Assembly (NCBI RefSeq): GCF_041505935.1
Contig: NZ_CP140110.1
DNA length: 64,000 nt
Direction: 5' to 3' (one strand)
Source of the DNA: Fervidobacterium_A thailandense
Lineage (GTDB): Bacteria > Thermotogota > Thermotogae > Thermotogales > Fervidobacteriaceae
Shown: positions 9,088 through 17,406 of the stretch, piece after piece
Layout of the letters: every line of letters starts with the position of its first letter
Numbering within the stretch: position 1 is the stretch's first letter
The notes under the pieces: model-generated
Told to the model about the DNA's origin: nothing
The model's input: only the letters and a program-made list of their open reading frames with translations
The model's database searches: none
Program-made: the position numbers and the translations under genes

Positions 9088-9110
9088 CGCCCCATGTGGG
9101 GCGTTGTTCT
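9088..9110. terminator. Hairpin terminator, possibly bidirectional
   Basis: CGCCCC-ATGT-GGGGCG (9088-9103) is flanked on the plus side by TTGTTCTTT and on the minus side by AATTTTTG. It can end the minus-strand RNase H-like gene. It may also be the original terminator of the purine operon, now separated from purM by element A. Confidence 0.6.
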
Positions 9111-9177
9111 TTATCTGGAATCACTTCGCAAAGTCTCGTGGTGACTGACTTTTACAACAAGTTTGGACATTCGAGTT

Positions 9178-10317
9178 TTACTGTTGCAATTCGTTTTGCG
9201 AAAGCTTTAGACGAACACCTAACGAAATAGCGTAATACCTTCCAACCTCGTCTCGTTCGATTTTTCCTAACGAAACCATGAATTCAAGCAGCTCTTCTAA
9301 ACTAGTGTTGTTGAATTTTTCAGGCCTCCACGGATTTTTCCTTGTTTCGATGTAACTTACAATTTCTTCGTAACTGACGGGGCGTCCCATGGATTGAATG
9401 AACTTTTGGAGAAACCTGACATAATCTTGCACGTATTTAGAGTGCAGTAAAGACTCGTTGAAAGAACTTTTTGCTTTTTCTACAACTCGTTTTGATTTTC
9501 TCGGAAAAGGTTCCGTTTTTATGTAAGCAAGTTTAATGGGTTTGTATTCGAGAAATCCATGCTCGTTTAGTTTGAGAAATCCCTCACTTACCATGTCAAA
9601 TATGAGGGTCTCGATATCCCTTTTATTCTTTGATTTGTCCTGTAGATACGGGTTTTTCTCAAGCAGTTTTTGCTTTAGCTCAGTAATCGTTACAGGTGTC
9701 TTAAGTTTTTTCAAAGTATTTAGCACAAAACCCATGTAATTATATTCGTACTCAGAATAACGCTTTGGATCGACAAAGACACGACTCCGCTGTTTTGGAT
9801 TTCCCGGGAAAGTTTCGGAATTTTTCTCCAAGCTTTCGTTGCAACGGTTTGTGCTTTCTATTAATAATCGTCTGGCCATTACAGTCGAAAGAGCAAAATC
9901 GACTTTGCTGTGTACTACGTGGCTATGACCTCTAACTTTTTCAAAAGAAAGTTGACATTCAAGGTGTCGCACTGCTTCCAGGAATCTCTTGCTCATTTGA
10001 GATATGAACTCGTTCTCGGATTCAGTAAGTTCCTTTTGAGATTGAGTTCCCGAAGCACTTTCGTTTTGCAAATGATCCTTTAAAGAGAAGAGATCATGGA
10101 CCACAACGACCACTTCGTTTTTCAAGGTACCGTACATTTTGACAAGTTCTTCAAAAGCAAACACTGCAGCCGAGATTTCAGCTTCAACATTTCGCAACTT
10201 AGTTTTTGATTTCCAAACCTGGACTTGCAATGCAACTTCTACGCCGTTGTCAGTTATCATATAAGCTGCACCACAATAACCGTTCTTAAAGCTCCCATCC
10301 GTAAAAACTTTCAGCAT
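9178..10317 (-). CDS. RNase H-fold protein with C-terminal winged-helix-like domains
   Basis: The N-terminal 150 residues resemble RNase HI: MLKVFTDGSF with Asp7, RNVEAEISA with Glu47, VVVVHDLFSL with Asp76, and VRGHSHVVHSKVDFAL with Asp141, i.e. a complete DEDD set. Residues 185-379 contain no RNase H signature but two predicted helical segments that look like winged-helix or HTH units (NTLKKLKTPVTITELKQKL and IQSMGRPVSYEEIVSYIE). An RNase HI-wHTH fusion of 379 residues is not a standard RnhA (about 150). It may act on RNA-DNA hybrids with sequence or structure targeting, but the role is inferred. The start ATG has GGGGGAC upstream. It stands alone between an IS and a long intergenic gap. 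Confidence 0.7.
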   Translation of the reverse strand: MLKVFTDGSFKNGYCGAAYMITDNGVEVALQVQVWKSKTKLRNVEAEISAAVFAFEELVKMYGTLKNEVVVVVHDLFSLKDHLQNESASGTQSQKELTESENEFISQMSKRFLEAVRHLECQLSFEKVRGHSHVVHSKVDFALSTVMARRLLIESTNRCNESLEKNSETFPGNPKQRSRVFVDPKRYSEYEYNYMGFVLNTLKKLKTPVTITELKQKLLEKNPYLQDKSKNKRDIETLIFDMVSEGFLKLNEHGFLEYKPIKLAYIKTEPFPRKSKRVVEKAKSSFNESLLHSKYVQDYVRFLQKFIQSMGRPVSYEEIVSYIETRKNPWRPEKFNNTSLEELLEFMVSLGKIERDEVGRYYAISLGVRLKLSQNELQQ

Positions 10318-10795
10318 ACATAGTCCCCCATGATTTGATTAAGGTAATAAACTATCAGATGTACTTATTCGAACCTGGTAACTTAAGCAAGTTCGGAACT
10401 TTTTGCGGACGTTGTTGAGATTATTCAAAACACCCTACTCAATGGCATTTTTGGTTGCTCTTCATCGTTTAATAATGTAGTTTTGAGTTATGCGTTTTGA
10501 ACTCTTTGCGTTAATTTAGCCGTTTCGCATGTTCAAATTGTTTTTTACATGTATCCTACTCAAAGAAATAGTCGATATGGAGATAAAACGTATTTCAAGG
10601 GAAGGCAGTATTGAAGAACTTTCTCAACCGGAAACTATTTTAATCAACCACAAAAACGACGTCAAGTCAATAATTAATAATCAGTCAACGGTCTCAAAAT
10701 TCGGTGCCGGAAATTTTGAGAAGCATGCTATAATTTCTAATGAACGATTATTAGCAGTATGACAATCAAAGATCGGAACCTCAGGAGGTGTTCTG
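10318..10795. other. Intergenic region between divergent genes
   Basis: About 480 bases, AT-rich. It holds the upstream region of the minus-strand RNase H-like gene and, near 10726-10734, an extended -10. An open frame at 10529-10762 is not supported as a gene. Nothing else was recognised. Confidence 0.5.
10726..10734 (+). promoter_or_regulatory. Extended -10 promoter for the DUF1667 gene
   Basis: TGCTATAAT (10726-10734), 61 bases before the start codon, with no good -35. The downstream gene has a strong AGGAGGTG Shine-Dalgarno. Confidence 0.4.
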
Positions 10796-11167
10796 ATGAT
10801 AAAAACTGATCAAATGGTCTGTATCATGTGCCCGGTGGGGTGTAGGCTCGAGGTGTTTCTCGATGAGGACGGTCATGTATCGGTGAGTGGACATAAGTGT
10901 CAAAGAGGTGTCGAATACGGACGTCAGGAGATGATAGATCCTCAGAGAATTCTAACAACAAGTGTTTTGGTGGAGAATGGTGAGATGGAGCTTGTGTCGG
11001 TTAAGACGAATAAACCGGTACCTAAAAAGCTGCTGTTCCAGATGATGGATTTGCTGAAAACGATCAAAGTTGAAGCACCGGTCTCCATGGGAGATGTCCT
11101 GGTTAAGGATATACTCGGCACTGGTGCGGATATCGTTGCAACGAGAACAGTTCTGAGAAAACAGTGA
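10796..11167 (+). CDS. DUF1667 family protein (Cys-rich redox partner)
   Basis: A 123-residue protein with the DUF1667 signature: CIMCPVGCRLEV near residue 9 and a fourth Cys in GHKCQRGVEYG, a likely iron-sulphur or zinc site. The C-terminal half (VSVKTNKPVPKKLLFQMMDLL) is typical of the family. In Thermotoga and many Firmicutes this family is encoded beside FAD-dependent glycerol-3-phosphate dehydrogenase/NAD(FAD) oxidoreductase genes; those partners are absent here, so the gene is an orphan. AGGAGGTG lies eight bases before the ATG. It is convergent with the next gene. Confidence 0.8.
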   Translation: MIKTDQMVCIMCPVGCRLEVFLDEDGHVSVSGHKCQRGVEYGRQEMIDPQRILTTSVLVENGEMELVSVKTNKPVPKKLLFQMMDLLKTIKVEAPVSMGDVLVKDILGTGADIVATRTVLRKQ

Positions 11168-11177
11168 AAACGTTAGT

Positions 11178-12185
11178 TCACTTCTTCTCTTCTATCTCTA
11201 TTTTCCTCATGAGCTCAAGGTGCTTTTTTAGTTCTTTTATACCCATAACCTTGAGGATGAATTTGGCGACGAAGAATTGAAGCGGAAGCCAGGTAACATG
11301 GCCACTTGGAATGATATACCTTTTTGGTTTTCCCAATGCCTCCCACAACATCCTCCTACTTCTTCGCGGGAGTGCGCGGTCAAAAAGCGCTTCGACAAAA
11401 ATGATCTTGTCTCTGTTAACGTACTTTGCATAAGCAATAGGATCGAGCTTTAGATAGGGATGAATATCGCTTTCCTGTAGCGATTTTACATCGTGGTGTT
11501 CTTTGAGGGTTCCAAGTTGTTTTGCGTAGACCTCCTTCATCACCGAAGCCTCGTGAAGATCTTCCTTAAACCGTTCCGATTTTCTTATTTTTTCAACGCT
11601 CCTTCTGAAGAAGGAAAGCGTTGGAGAGTGCCACATCAGTGTGGCCATCTCGCCACCCACGGTCATCAGGATCGTCTTTTTGAAGACATCTCTCACGGCG
11701 TTTATCATTACCGCGACCATTCCTCCCAGGCAAAAGCCGAACATGTAAGCGTTATCGAGCCATTGAGAGGTCATCTTCAAATGGTCGATTATCGAAAGAA
11801 CATCTACAACCGATTGTTCCCAGAACTTCGTGGCTCGAGTTGGATCTGGATCAAAAAAATCTTTACCACTTACCGAACCGTGGGCAACCCGTGTAAAGTT
11901 TCCCGGTAAGATGGGGACGATTACCCGAATCCCGGCGTTGGCCAGATGTGTGGCCATCCACAGTATGAAGGGTATGTTTGTTGTTCCCAAGCCGTGTAGG
12001 AGAAACAGTAATCCAGCAGGCTCCTCTTTTGGGTCAAAGAGGTAGTACTCGACGTGTTCTGTACCACGCTCCGGAGCCCTGTACAGTGACCTGAACTTGA
12101 CCAGTTTCACCCTAAACCTCTTGGCCTTAAAGATGAAGCCTTCGGTTACGTCGGTGATTTGACCGGTGTAGTCAAAACTTACCAT
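11178..12185 (-). CDS. Alpha/beta hydrolase with a Cys-type nucleophile elbow
   Basis: A 335-residue soluble alpha/beta hydrolase. The oxyanion segment is LLFLLHGLGTTN, the nucleophile elbow reads GFCLGG, the acid is likely in EALFDRALP and the catalytic His in PSGHVTWLP. The elbow has Cys where most esterases have Ser, as in dienelactone hydrolases; this is seen directly, but its meaning for activity is inferred. The substrate is unknown. Its start overlaps the end of the upstream hydrolase gene by seven bases, so the two are co-transcribed. Confidence 0.8.
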   Translation of the reverse strand: MVSFDYTGQITDVTEGFIFKAKRFRVKLVKFRSLYRAPERGTEHVEYYLFDPKEEPAGLLFLLHGLGTTNIPFILWMATHLANAGIRVIVPILPGNFTRVAHGSVSGKDFFDPDPTRATKFWEQSVVDVLSIIDHLKMTSQWLDNAYMFGFCLGGMVAVMINAVRDVFKKTILMTVGGEMATLMWHSPTLSFFRRSVEKIRKSERFKEDLHEASVMKEVYAKQLGTLKEHHDVKSLQESDIHPYLKLDPIAYAKYVNRDKIIFVEALFDRALPRRSRRMLWEALGKPKRYIIPSGHVTWLPLQFFVAKFILKVMGIKELKKHLELMRKIEIEEKK

Positions 12186-13096
12186 AGTTTCTCCTCCAAA
12201 AATGCGATCGTCTTTTGGAGTATTTCAACCGTGCGACCATCCCTTTGAACAAACTCGAAACCGTGACCACCGGACGGATGCAAAAGTAATTTTACGTGCA
12301 CTCGTTGTTCCTTCAACTTCTTGAACATCTTCACCGAAGAAATGTAAGGTACGACATCGTCTTTCAAACCGTGAACCAGTAACGTGGGAGGGAAACTGCC
12401 GTGGACGTTGTTTACAGGTGAGTATTTTGCGTATATGTTCTTATCTTTTGACGGGAGGCGTTTAAGGGTTGCGAGTGCCGCAATACGCGCGAAAATCGAA
12501 GGGGATTCCCAGATGTCCAAAAGGTCCGATGGAGCATAGTAGGAAATAACGTTTTTCACAAGCTGATAATTTCTTGACGCTGTTAAAAGTGCCAGGTGCC
12601 CACCGGCGGATAGTCCCATCAATGATATTTTCGTCTGGAACTTCCCGTTCAGAAACTTTATCGCACTTTCGAGTTCCGAGATTAGCAGCTCTATTCCAGC
12701 CTTGTAACCCCTTGAGTATTCGATCGACGCAACGATGAATCCCTGAGATAATAGAAAACGGTACCAGGACATATTATTTGGTTGTCGTTTGTATCCGGAG
12801 ATCCACCCTCCTCCGTGTGCAAACATGACTACACCTTTTGCGTGACTGTAACAGTCTGGGTAGTAGATATCGATGAAACGGCCGGTGATATATTCGTGAG
12901 TTTCTGAACGCGCATAACCTTTGCGGCCTGGATCCGTTGGAAGTTTCCCAAAGACGGCCTTTCGGATAAGCGGAATGTTGAATATAAAGATTACAAGTAG
13001 AGTTAGCACAGCGTTCCAAAAACCAAGAACAACCGCTGCAATGAGTAAAAGGATTTTAAGGGCAAATTTTTTTGTGGCATTCCTCGAAAAACGCAT
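12179..13096 (-). CDS. Membrane-anchored alpha/beta hydrolase (lipase/esterase, HSL-like)
   Basis: A 305-residue esterase-type hydrolase. Residues 10-48 form one long or two short hydrophobic segments (ALKILLLIAAVVLGF and LTLLVIFIFNIPL), suggesting membrane anchoring. The catalytic part has the HGGGW oxyanion motif, GLSAGG with the nucleophilic Ser, HGLKDDVVP with the Asp and GGHGF with the His. This set is typical of the alpha/beta-hydrolase fold-3 esterases. It is the first gene of a two-gene operon with the hydrolase downstream; an extended -10 (TGTTATAAT, complement of 13127-13135) lies upstream, with AAGGAGG as SD. Confidence 0.85.
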   Translation of the reverse strand: MRFSRNATKKFALKILLLIAAVVLGFWNAVLTLLVIFIFNIPLIRKAVFGKLPTDPGRKGYARSETHEYITGRFIDIYYPDCYSHAKGVVMFAHGGGWISGYKRQPNNMSWYRFLLSQGFIVASIEYSRGYKAGIELLISELESAIKFLNGKFQTKISLMGLSAGGHLALLTASRNYQLVKNVISYYAPSDLLDIWESPSIFARIAALATLKRLPSKDKNIYAKYSPVNNVHGSFPPTLLVHGLKDDVVPYISSVKMFKKLKEQRVHVKLLLHPSGGHGFEFVQRDGRTVEILQKTIAFLEEKLW

Positions 13097-13595
13097 CTTT
13101 TGTCCTCCTTAAGCTTGGTAAAGAAAATTATAACATACACATTCACCATTTCGTACGAAGCGTGACGCAAAATTAGGCGCAAGGGCGCGTTCTGAAAGGC
13201 TTTGAAAGGTATAGTAGTCGAAATCTTTGTTTTAGCTCTGAGTGACCGGACTATCTTTCCCCTTGATCTCAGCTTTGGTTTGTAAGCTGGAGTTTCGTTG
13301 ACCTACTCCCCGCACTAAAGTGCGAGGATTCTTCGTGCGGTATGTTAGCTTACTAACCTTAACCGCACCGGGCTGGCCAAGGCCCCTACTCCTATCCCCT
13401 TTTGGGATCTCGGAGATACCTCCTTGAGGGTGTTCACCGCTCCGTTTACATCTGCGTTTAAGACCATCCCACAGCTTGAGCAAACATACAAACCTCGGTG
13501 TTTCCTGTTGGTTTTATCAACTACCTGTATAAAATGATATTAGTGTTACTTACCAAACAAATCGTGATAATTTACTTAAAGCTAGTGCACCTCCT

Positions 13596-13666
13596 AAGCT
13601 TCGAGCTTGTTTTGGGGTTTTAGCTTCCTTTCTTAACATGTTTTTGAGTAATGAGCTTCCAAGCTC
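13596..13666 (+). ncRNA. Candidate bridge-RNA region in the IS110 left end
   Basis: Two perfect hairpins, AAGCT-TCG-AGCTT (13596-13608) and GAGCTT-CC-AAGCTC (13653-13666), lie between the left boundary and the recombinase start at 13708. The IS110 group is known to express its bridge RNA from this position. Bridge loops cannot be assigned by eye, and the element is decayed. Confidence 0.3.
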
Positions 13667-13707
13667 GTATCTATCCACAGGAGTATGGAAGAAAGGAGCT
13701 GAGTTTC

Positions 13708-14837
13708 ATGTTGTTCGTCGGGGTCGATATCTCCACTACCAAGTTCGATGTCGCTGTCATCAACCAACAGTTCAAGTTTATCACCTCAAAGTCTTTCCCT
13801 TTCAATTCCGACGGCTTTTCCGAGTTCATTACCTTCTTGAAAAAGTTCAACGAACCTCTTACTATCGCCATGGAAGCTTCCGGCTCTTTTACTCTCAACC
13901 TCTTCGAGTTCCTAAACGAGCACAACTTTAACGTCTTCATCCTTCATCCTTCATCCTTATTTCGTCAGAAAGCTTTCCACCCCAAAATCAAAAACTGATC
14001 CTATCGATGCAAGGCAAATAGCCGATACTTGCGCAAGGTTTTTCGATAAGCTTTCTGAATGGTCTTACTTAGACGAAGACACTCTTGCTTTACGCGACTT
14101 AGTTCGCTTTCGATATTCCCTCGTTGAATCTTCTGCCAACTTGCAAAAGAGATTCAAAGATGTTCTTCGTTCTTATTTACCCGAAGTACTCAACTTCTTC
14201 TCTCAGCTTGATTCAAAAGTATTGCTTGAGTTGCTGAGCAAATTCCCTTCAAAACAGGCTATCATCAAGAACGAAGAACAAGTCATCCAACTGCTTACTT
14301 CTTTCAGGAACTGGAACGAACAGAAAGCCAAAGCGTTTGTCAACGCAATCAAACGTTCCATTGGTAGGAAAGACAAACACCAAGTTGCACAAACGATCAT
14401 CCTCTCGATCACTCAGCAACTCAAGCAAATCAAAGAACAAATCCAAAGCATCGATGATCAAATCAAGCAAATGATGGAACAATTCGATCAAACAAACTTC
14501 CCTGATATCCCTGGTATGGGTGATACGACAAAAGCAACGATAATTTCTGAAGTGGGAGATATTGAAAAGTTCGAAAGCAAAGAGAAATTTGTCTCGTATA
14601 TAAAGCACAAAACACAAGGGAATATCGAAAAAAGGGAACAAAGTGCTGAGAAGGATATTCTACAACTTAGCGATAAGAGCGATAAGGTTGATAGAGAAGT
14701 ACAAGAAGAAATACCGAGAGCTAATATCAAGTGGCAAAAAGCCAAAGCAAGCGATAATAGCCATAGCGAGGAAATTAGCTGAGTTAGTATGGATATTATG
14801 GACAAGAAAAGAGTCGTTTGACATGACGAAAGCATAA
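13708..14837 (+). pseudogene. IS110-family transposase (DEDD recombinase), frameshifted
   Basis: Starts MLFVGVDISTTKFDVAV with the first Asp, then EASGSFTLNLFEFL. An extra A near 13990 shifts the frame just before KTDPIDARQIAD, the next DEDD block. The second frame continues through SSANLQKRFKDVL and PGMGDTTKATIISEVGDIEKF to about 14610. The C-terminus (KKGNKVLRRIFYNLAIRAI) is in a third frame ending at 14837. Between FVSYI and KHKTQGNI the usual Ser-Gly segment of the transposase C-terminal domain appears deleted. AAAGGAG precedes the ATG. Known IS110 enzymes need that Ser, so this copy is inactive; the deletion is inferred from family pattern. Confidence 0.8.
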
Positions 14838-16303
14838 TTTCAAAGACCGAGAGAGCAAGCAGGAATAACAACTAAAGCGAAGATAAGGACGAATGCACGT
14901 AAGCGACGAGAAGTTGCAAAAATATGGTATTGGCAAAAACTTAAAAACTGAAGGATTCATCTAAGCAACATGCAAATTTTCGAATTCACCTATTGACTTT
15001 CTAGAGTACCCCTCAACACGAACAACTTTGCGATGTGTATGCTTCATCAATTTGGATGACTTGAATACCATAGGCTTTGGCTTTGTATTTTAGCTTTTGC
15101 AAAAACTTACCATACGGCATCTGATGAAGCTTTTGGTTGTTTTGGCTTCCAATATCGATGTTAGTTATCCCATGGTTAAGTTTACCAACAACTATTACTC
15201 CAACACCATTTTTGACACAATAGTCGACAATACCCTTTGATGCTTTGTGCACAAAGTCGTTAACGTAGTTTTGTACGTATCGATGGAGTCTGTGTAGTCG
15301 CTTAGAAGTCTTGAGCTTTTGTCTGACGAGCACGGACTTTAGCTTAGTTGTTTTCTTGTTCACCAGCCTGAGTTTGGAAAGTAGTATCCTACCATCGACG
15401 ATAAAGCTCTTAATTCCATCGGTGCACGTTGCAAAGTTGCTAACACCCAGGTCGATGGCTAAAATCTTGCGCTCGTTTAGCTCTGGCCGGCCTTTGAAAT
15501 CTTGGATAGGTTCCCTGTAGATTATCCTGAGCGAATAAGAGATGTTTCCAAAAGCTTGATACGGAACAAGTTCAACTTGCTGAATCTTCACTGAATCGAG
15601 CGATAGAGTTTTGGGCAACTCTATCCATACGTACTTGGACTCGATTCCGTGGGCTGATTTGAGGTAGTCCTTGGTTTGCTTTGAGAGAGACAGTCTGAGC
15701 TTGCGACCAACGACTTTGAAACCGTTCTGTTTCCAAGTCACTGGGAAATGTCCGTCCTTGGGCTGATATCGTGGACGTTTGGTATGCTTATCGAACGTAT
15801 TCTTCCAAGCAACTTGAAATTTTCAGAGGACAACTTGAGCACTCTGAGAATGCAAGTTACGAGCAAAGAAGTTATCTTTGAGCTTATGCTCGAGTTCGTA
15901 GATAGAAACACCGTTCTTCTCTATTTCGTAATTAGCAACATTCCGCAGTTTGGATGCTGAATATGTTAGGTGTCCGAAAGTTATAGCAAGCTTCTTAGGC
16001 GTTTTTCTTGACAAGTCAAAGACGAAAGATTTAGTTATGTACTCCTTCAAGAGCATCACTACGGTTTGAGGAGTATCAAAAGGATTATACCACGGGGAAT
16101 CTGATTAACTTAACGGCTCAGTATTCTTGCATTGAAATGCGGAGCTTTAGAGCCTTGAAGTTCTGTAGACTAAAAAACTTTTACTAATTCCGCACACTGT
16201 AAGGAGGTGTAGATTAATGACCTCCGACTGGTTGGTGCGTTTAAGGTCGACGAGTCAGTACGCCGGCAAAGAAAGATCTCGCAGATTTATTGAGGAGATT
16301 TAG

Positions 16304-16332
16304 TTCAATCTTTGTAGGTTTTGTGGTAAAAT
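16304..16332 (+). promoter_or_regulatory. Promoter of the NlpC/P60 gene cluster
   Basis: TTCAAT (16304-16309), 17-bp spacer, TAAAAT (16327-16332) with TGG directly before it (extended -10). It lies about 70 bases before the chosen start. Confidence 0.4.
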
Positions 16333-16401
16333 GGTCCATGAAACGTTGTACTCGATCCGAAAAATTTGTAAATGTTTCGGAGTTTGGTGGGTGGTGAATG
16401 G

Positions 16402-17151
16402 GTGAATTTGGGATACGGTATGGTTATCTGTACCGTTGCTGACGTTAGGAAAGAGCCTAAATTCAGATCTGAAAGGATACATCAATTGGTCTTCGGGGAA
16501 GTTGTCGAGATTTTGGAAGAAGACCGAGGCGGTGATTACGTGTTTGTGAGAGATTTCAGGATCGATTACAGTGGCTACGTTAACAAAAATCAGCTACTCA
16601 AAATCGACTCGGAAACTTACACAAAGTACGTCTTATCGAAGCGATTCGTAAAGATTAAAATGCCTTTCTGCAGGACATCTGGGGCAATAGAGTACATGCT
16701 GCCAGTTGGAAGCAGGTTGTTGTGCGACGGGGACGGCTTTGTTTTACCAGATGGTCGCTATTTCACGTTGCTCGACGATCCTTCACCGGAAATCGACGGT
16801 ATTGTCGAGCTTTCGAAAAAGTTTTTAGGAGTACCGTACCTCTGGGGAGGAACTTCGAGTTACGGGTTTGACTGTTCCGGCTTTACAAACCGGATGTACG
16901 ATCTTTTTAACGTTAACCTACCGAGAGATTCTACAAAACAAGAAGAGTTTTGCGAGAAGGTCCAAGAGCCTCTTCCAGGCGACCTACTATTCATGCCTGA
17001 TCACGTGATGATCTACATTGGTGAGGATAGCGTTATTCACGCAAACGGTCATGGAATGTGCGTGGAAATAACGAATTTATTGAAAGACGACTACGGACGT
17101 TATCTTGCATCAAAGATAACAAAGATTGGTCGACCGAAGATGGAAGCTTGA
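16402..17151 (+). CDS. NlpC/P60 family cysteine peptidase with SH3-like N-terminus
   Basis: Peptidoglycan-peptide hydrolase similar to YkfC-type gamma-D-Glu/diamino-acid endopeptidases. An N-terminal SH3b-like part (GYGMVICTVADVRKEPKFRS, then a second SH3-like stretch) is followed by the catalytic domain: SKKFLGVPYLWGGTSS, Cys158 in GFDCSGF, His in DHVMIYIG and the third residue near IHANGHG. No signal peptide is visible, which suits the cytoplasmic YkfC group. The start is GTG 16402, after GGTGGGTGGTG; an ATG at 16372 in the same frame is possible. It precedes a small gene and a beta-barrel gene in the same orientation. Confidence 0.85.
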   Translation: MNLGYGMVICTVADVRKEPKFRSERIHQLVFGEVVEILEEDRGGDYVFVRDFRIDYSGYVNKNQLLKIDSETYTKYVLSKRFVKIKMPFCRTSGAIEYMLPVGSRLLCDGDGFVLPDGRYFTLLDDPSPEIDGIVELSKKFLGVPYLWGGTSSYGFDCSGFTNRMYDLFNVNLPRDSTKQEEFCEKVQEPLPGDLLFMPDHVMIYIGEDSVIHANGHGMCVEITNLLKDDYGRYLASKITKIGRPKMEA

Positions 17152-17181
17152 ACAAAAAACGTGAAACGGGGGTGCCAAATC

Positions 17182-17406
17182 GTGAAGTATCAGCTTGACA
17201 TCGAAAAGTACAAGAAGGCTATAGAGAAGGTTGTTCAAAGATTTGCCGACAAGGGTTGGGAGGAGATAAAGGTCGAGGAGCTTTGGCTTGAGACCTCGCT
17301 TCCGATTGATCTCATCTTGGAAGTGATAAAGTCGGGTATAAGCGTGCCACCCGAAGTTAAGATGATAACACACAGGGGGAACATTTTATGGAAACGTCAG
17401 GAATGA
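17182..17406 (+). CDS. Small protein of unknown function
   Basis: Not recognised. The 74-residue product is mostly helical and charged (VKYQLDIEKYKKAIEKVVQR, then EEIKVEELWLETSLPIDLILEVI), soluble, and could be a small HTH- or coiled-type protein. The start is GTG 17182 behind GGGGGTG; an in-frame GTG at 17161 would add seven residues. Its last 19 bases overlap the next gene, so the two are translationally linked. Confidence 0.6.
   Translation: MKYQLDIEKYKKAIEKVVQRFADKGWEEIKVEELWLETSLPIDLILEVIKSGISVPPEVKMITHRGNILWKRQE

Larger units (their letters stand above)
13526..15010 (+). mobile_element. IS110-family element inserted in tnpB
   Basis: About 1.49 kb with an IS110-type DEDD recombinase gene, no terminal inverted repeats, and TACC at both junctions (13522-13525 and 15007-15010) that may be a target overlap. 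The non-coding left end is 182 bp and the right end 173 bp. IS110-family elements encode a bridge RNA in a non-coding end that pairs with target and donor; the left end here has two perfect small hairpins. Orientation is opposite to the host tnpB. Confidence 0.8.
13345..16059 (-). pseudogene. tnpB: tnpB pseudogene of element B, interrupted by IS110-type insertion
   Basis: N-terminus 16059-15823 (residues TKSFVFDLSRKTPKKLAITF), then an in-frame TGA after SAQVVL, then an open stretch 15741-15013 with the RuvC-I motif AIDLGVSNFATC and VIVVGKLNHGITNI. It ends at a second TGA in the zinc-finger (SCSC-stop) where copy A has Cys. Beyond the IS110-type insertion the C-terminus (VCSSCGMVLNADVNGAVN) runs cleanly to TAA at 13345. 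It is the best preserved of the three tnpB copies in the window, yet dead through two nonsense codons and an insertion. Confidence 0.88.
13298..16170 (-). mobile_element. IS605-type element B (tnpB only), split by an IS110-type element
   Basis: Same right end as element A (CGCACTAAAGTGCG palindrome at 13311-13324) and same left end (TGCATTGAAATGC near 16128 and TTCTGTAGAC at 16161-16170). There is no tnpA between tnpB and the left end, so it is of the tnpB-only (IS1341-like) kind. The tnpB reading is continuous across 13525 and 15011 once the inserted 13526-15010 segment is removed; TACC occurs at both junctions. Confidence 0.85.

Noticed and set aside
10529..10762. 77-codon frame before the DUF1667 gene
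   Set aside because: No clear SD, no family likeness, and the promoter of the next gene lies inside it.
13232..13483. Minus-strand 83-codon frame as a separate gene
   Set aside because: It is an off-frame reading over the tnpB C-terminus and right end of element B.
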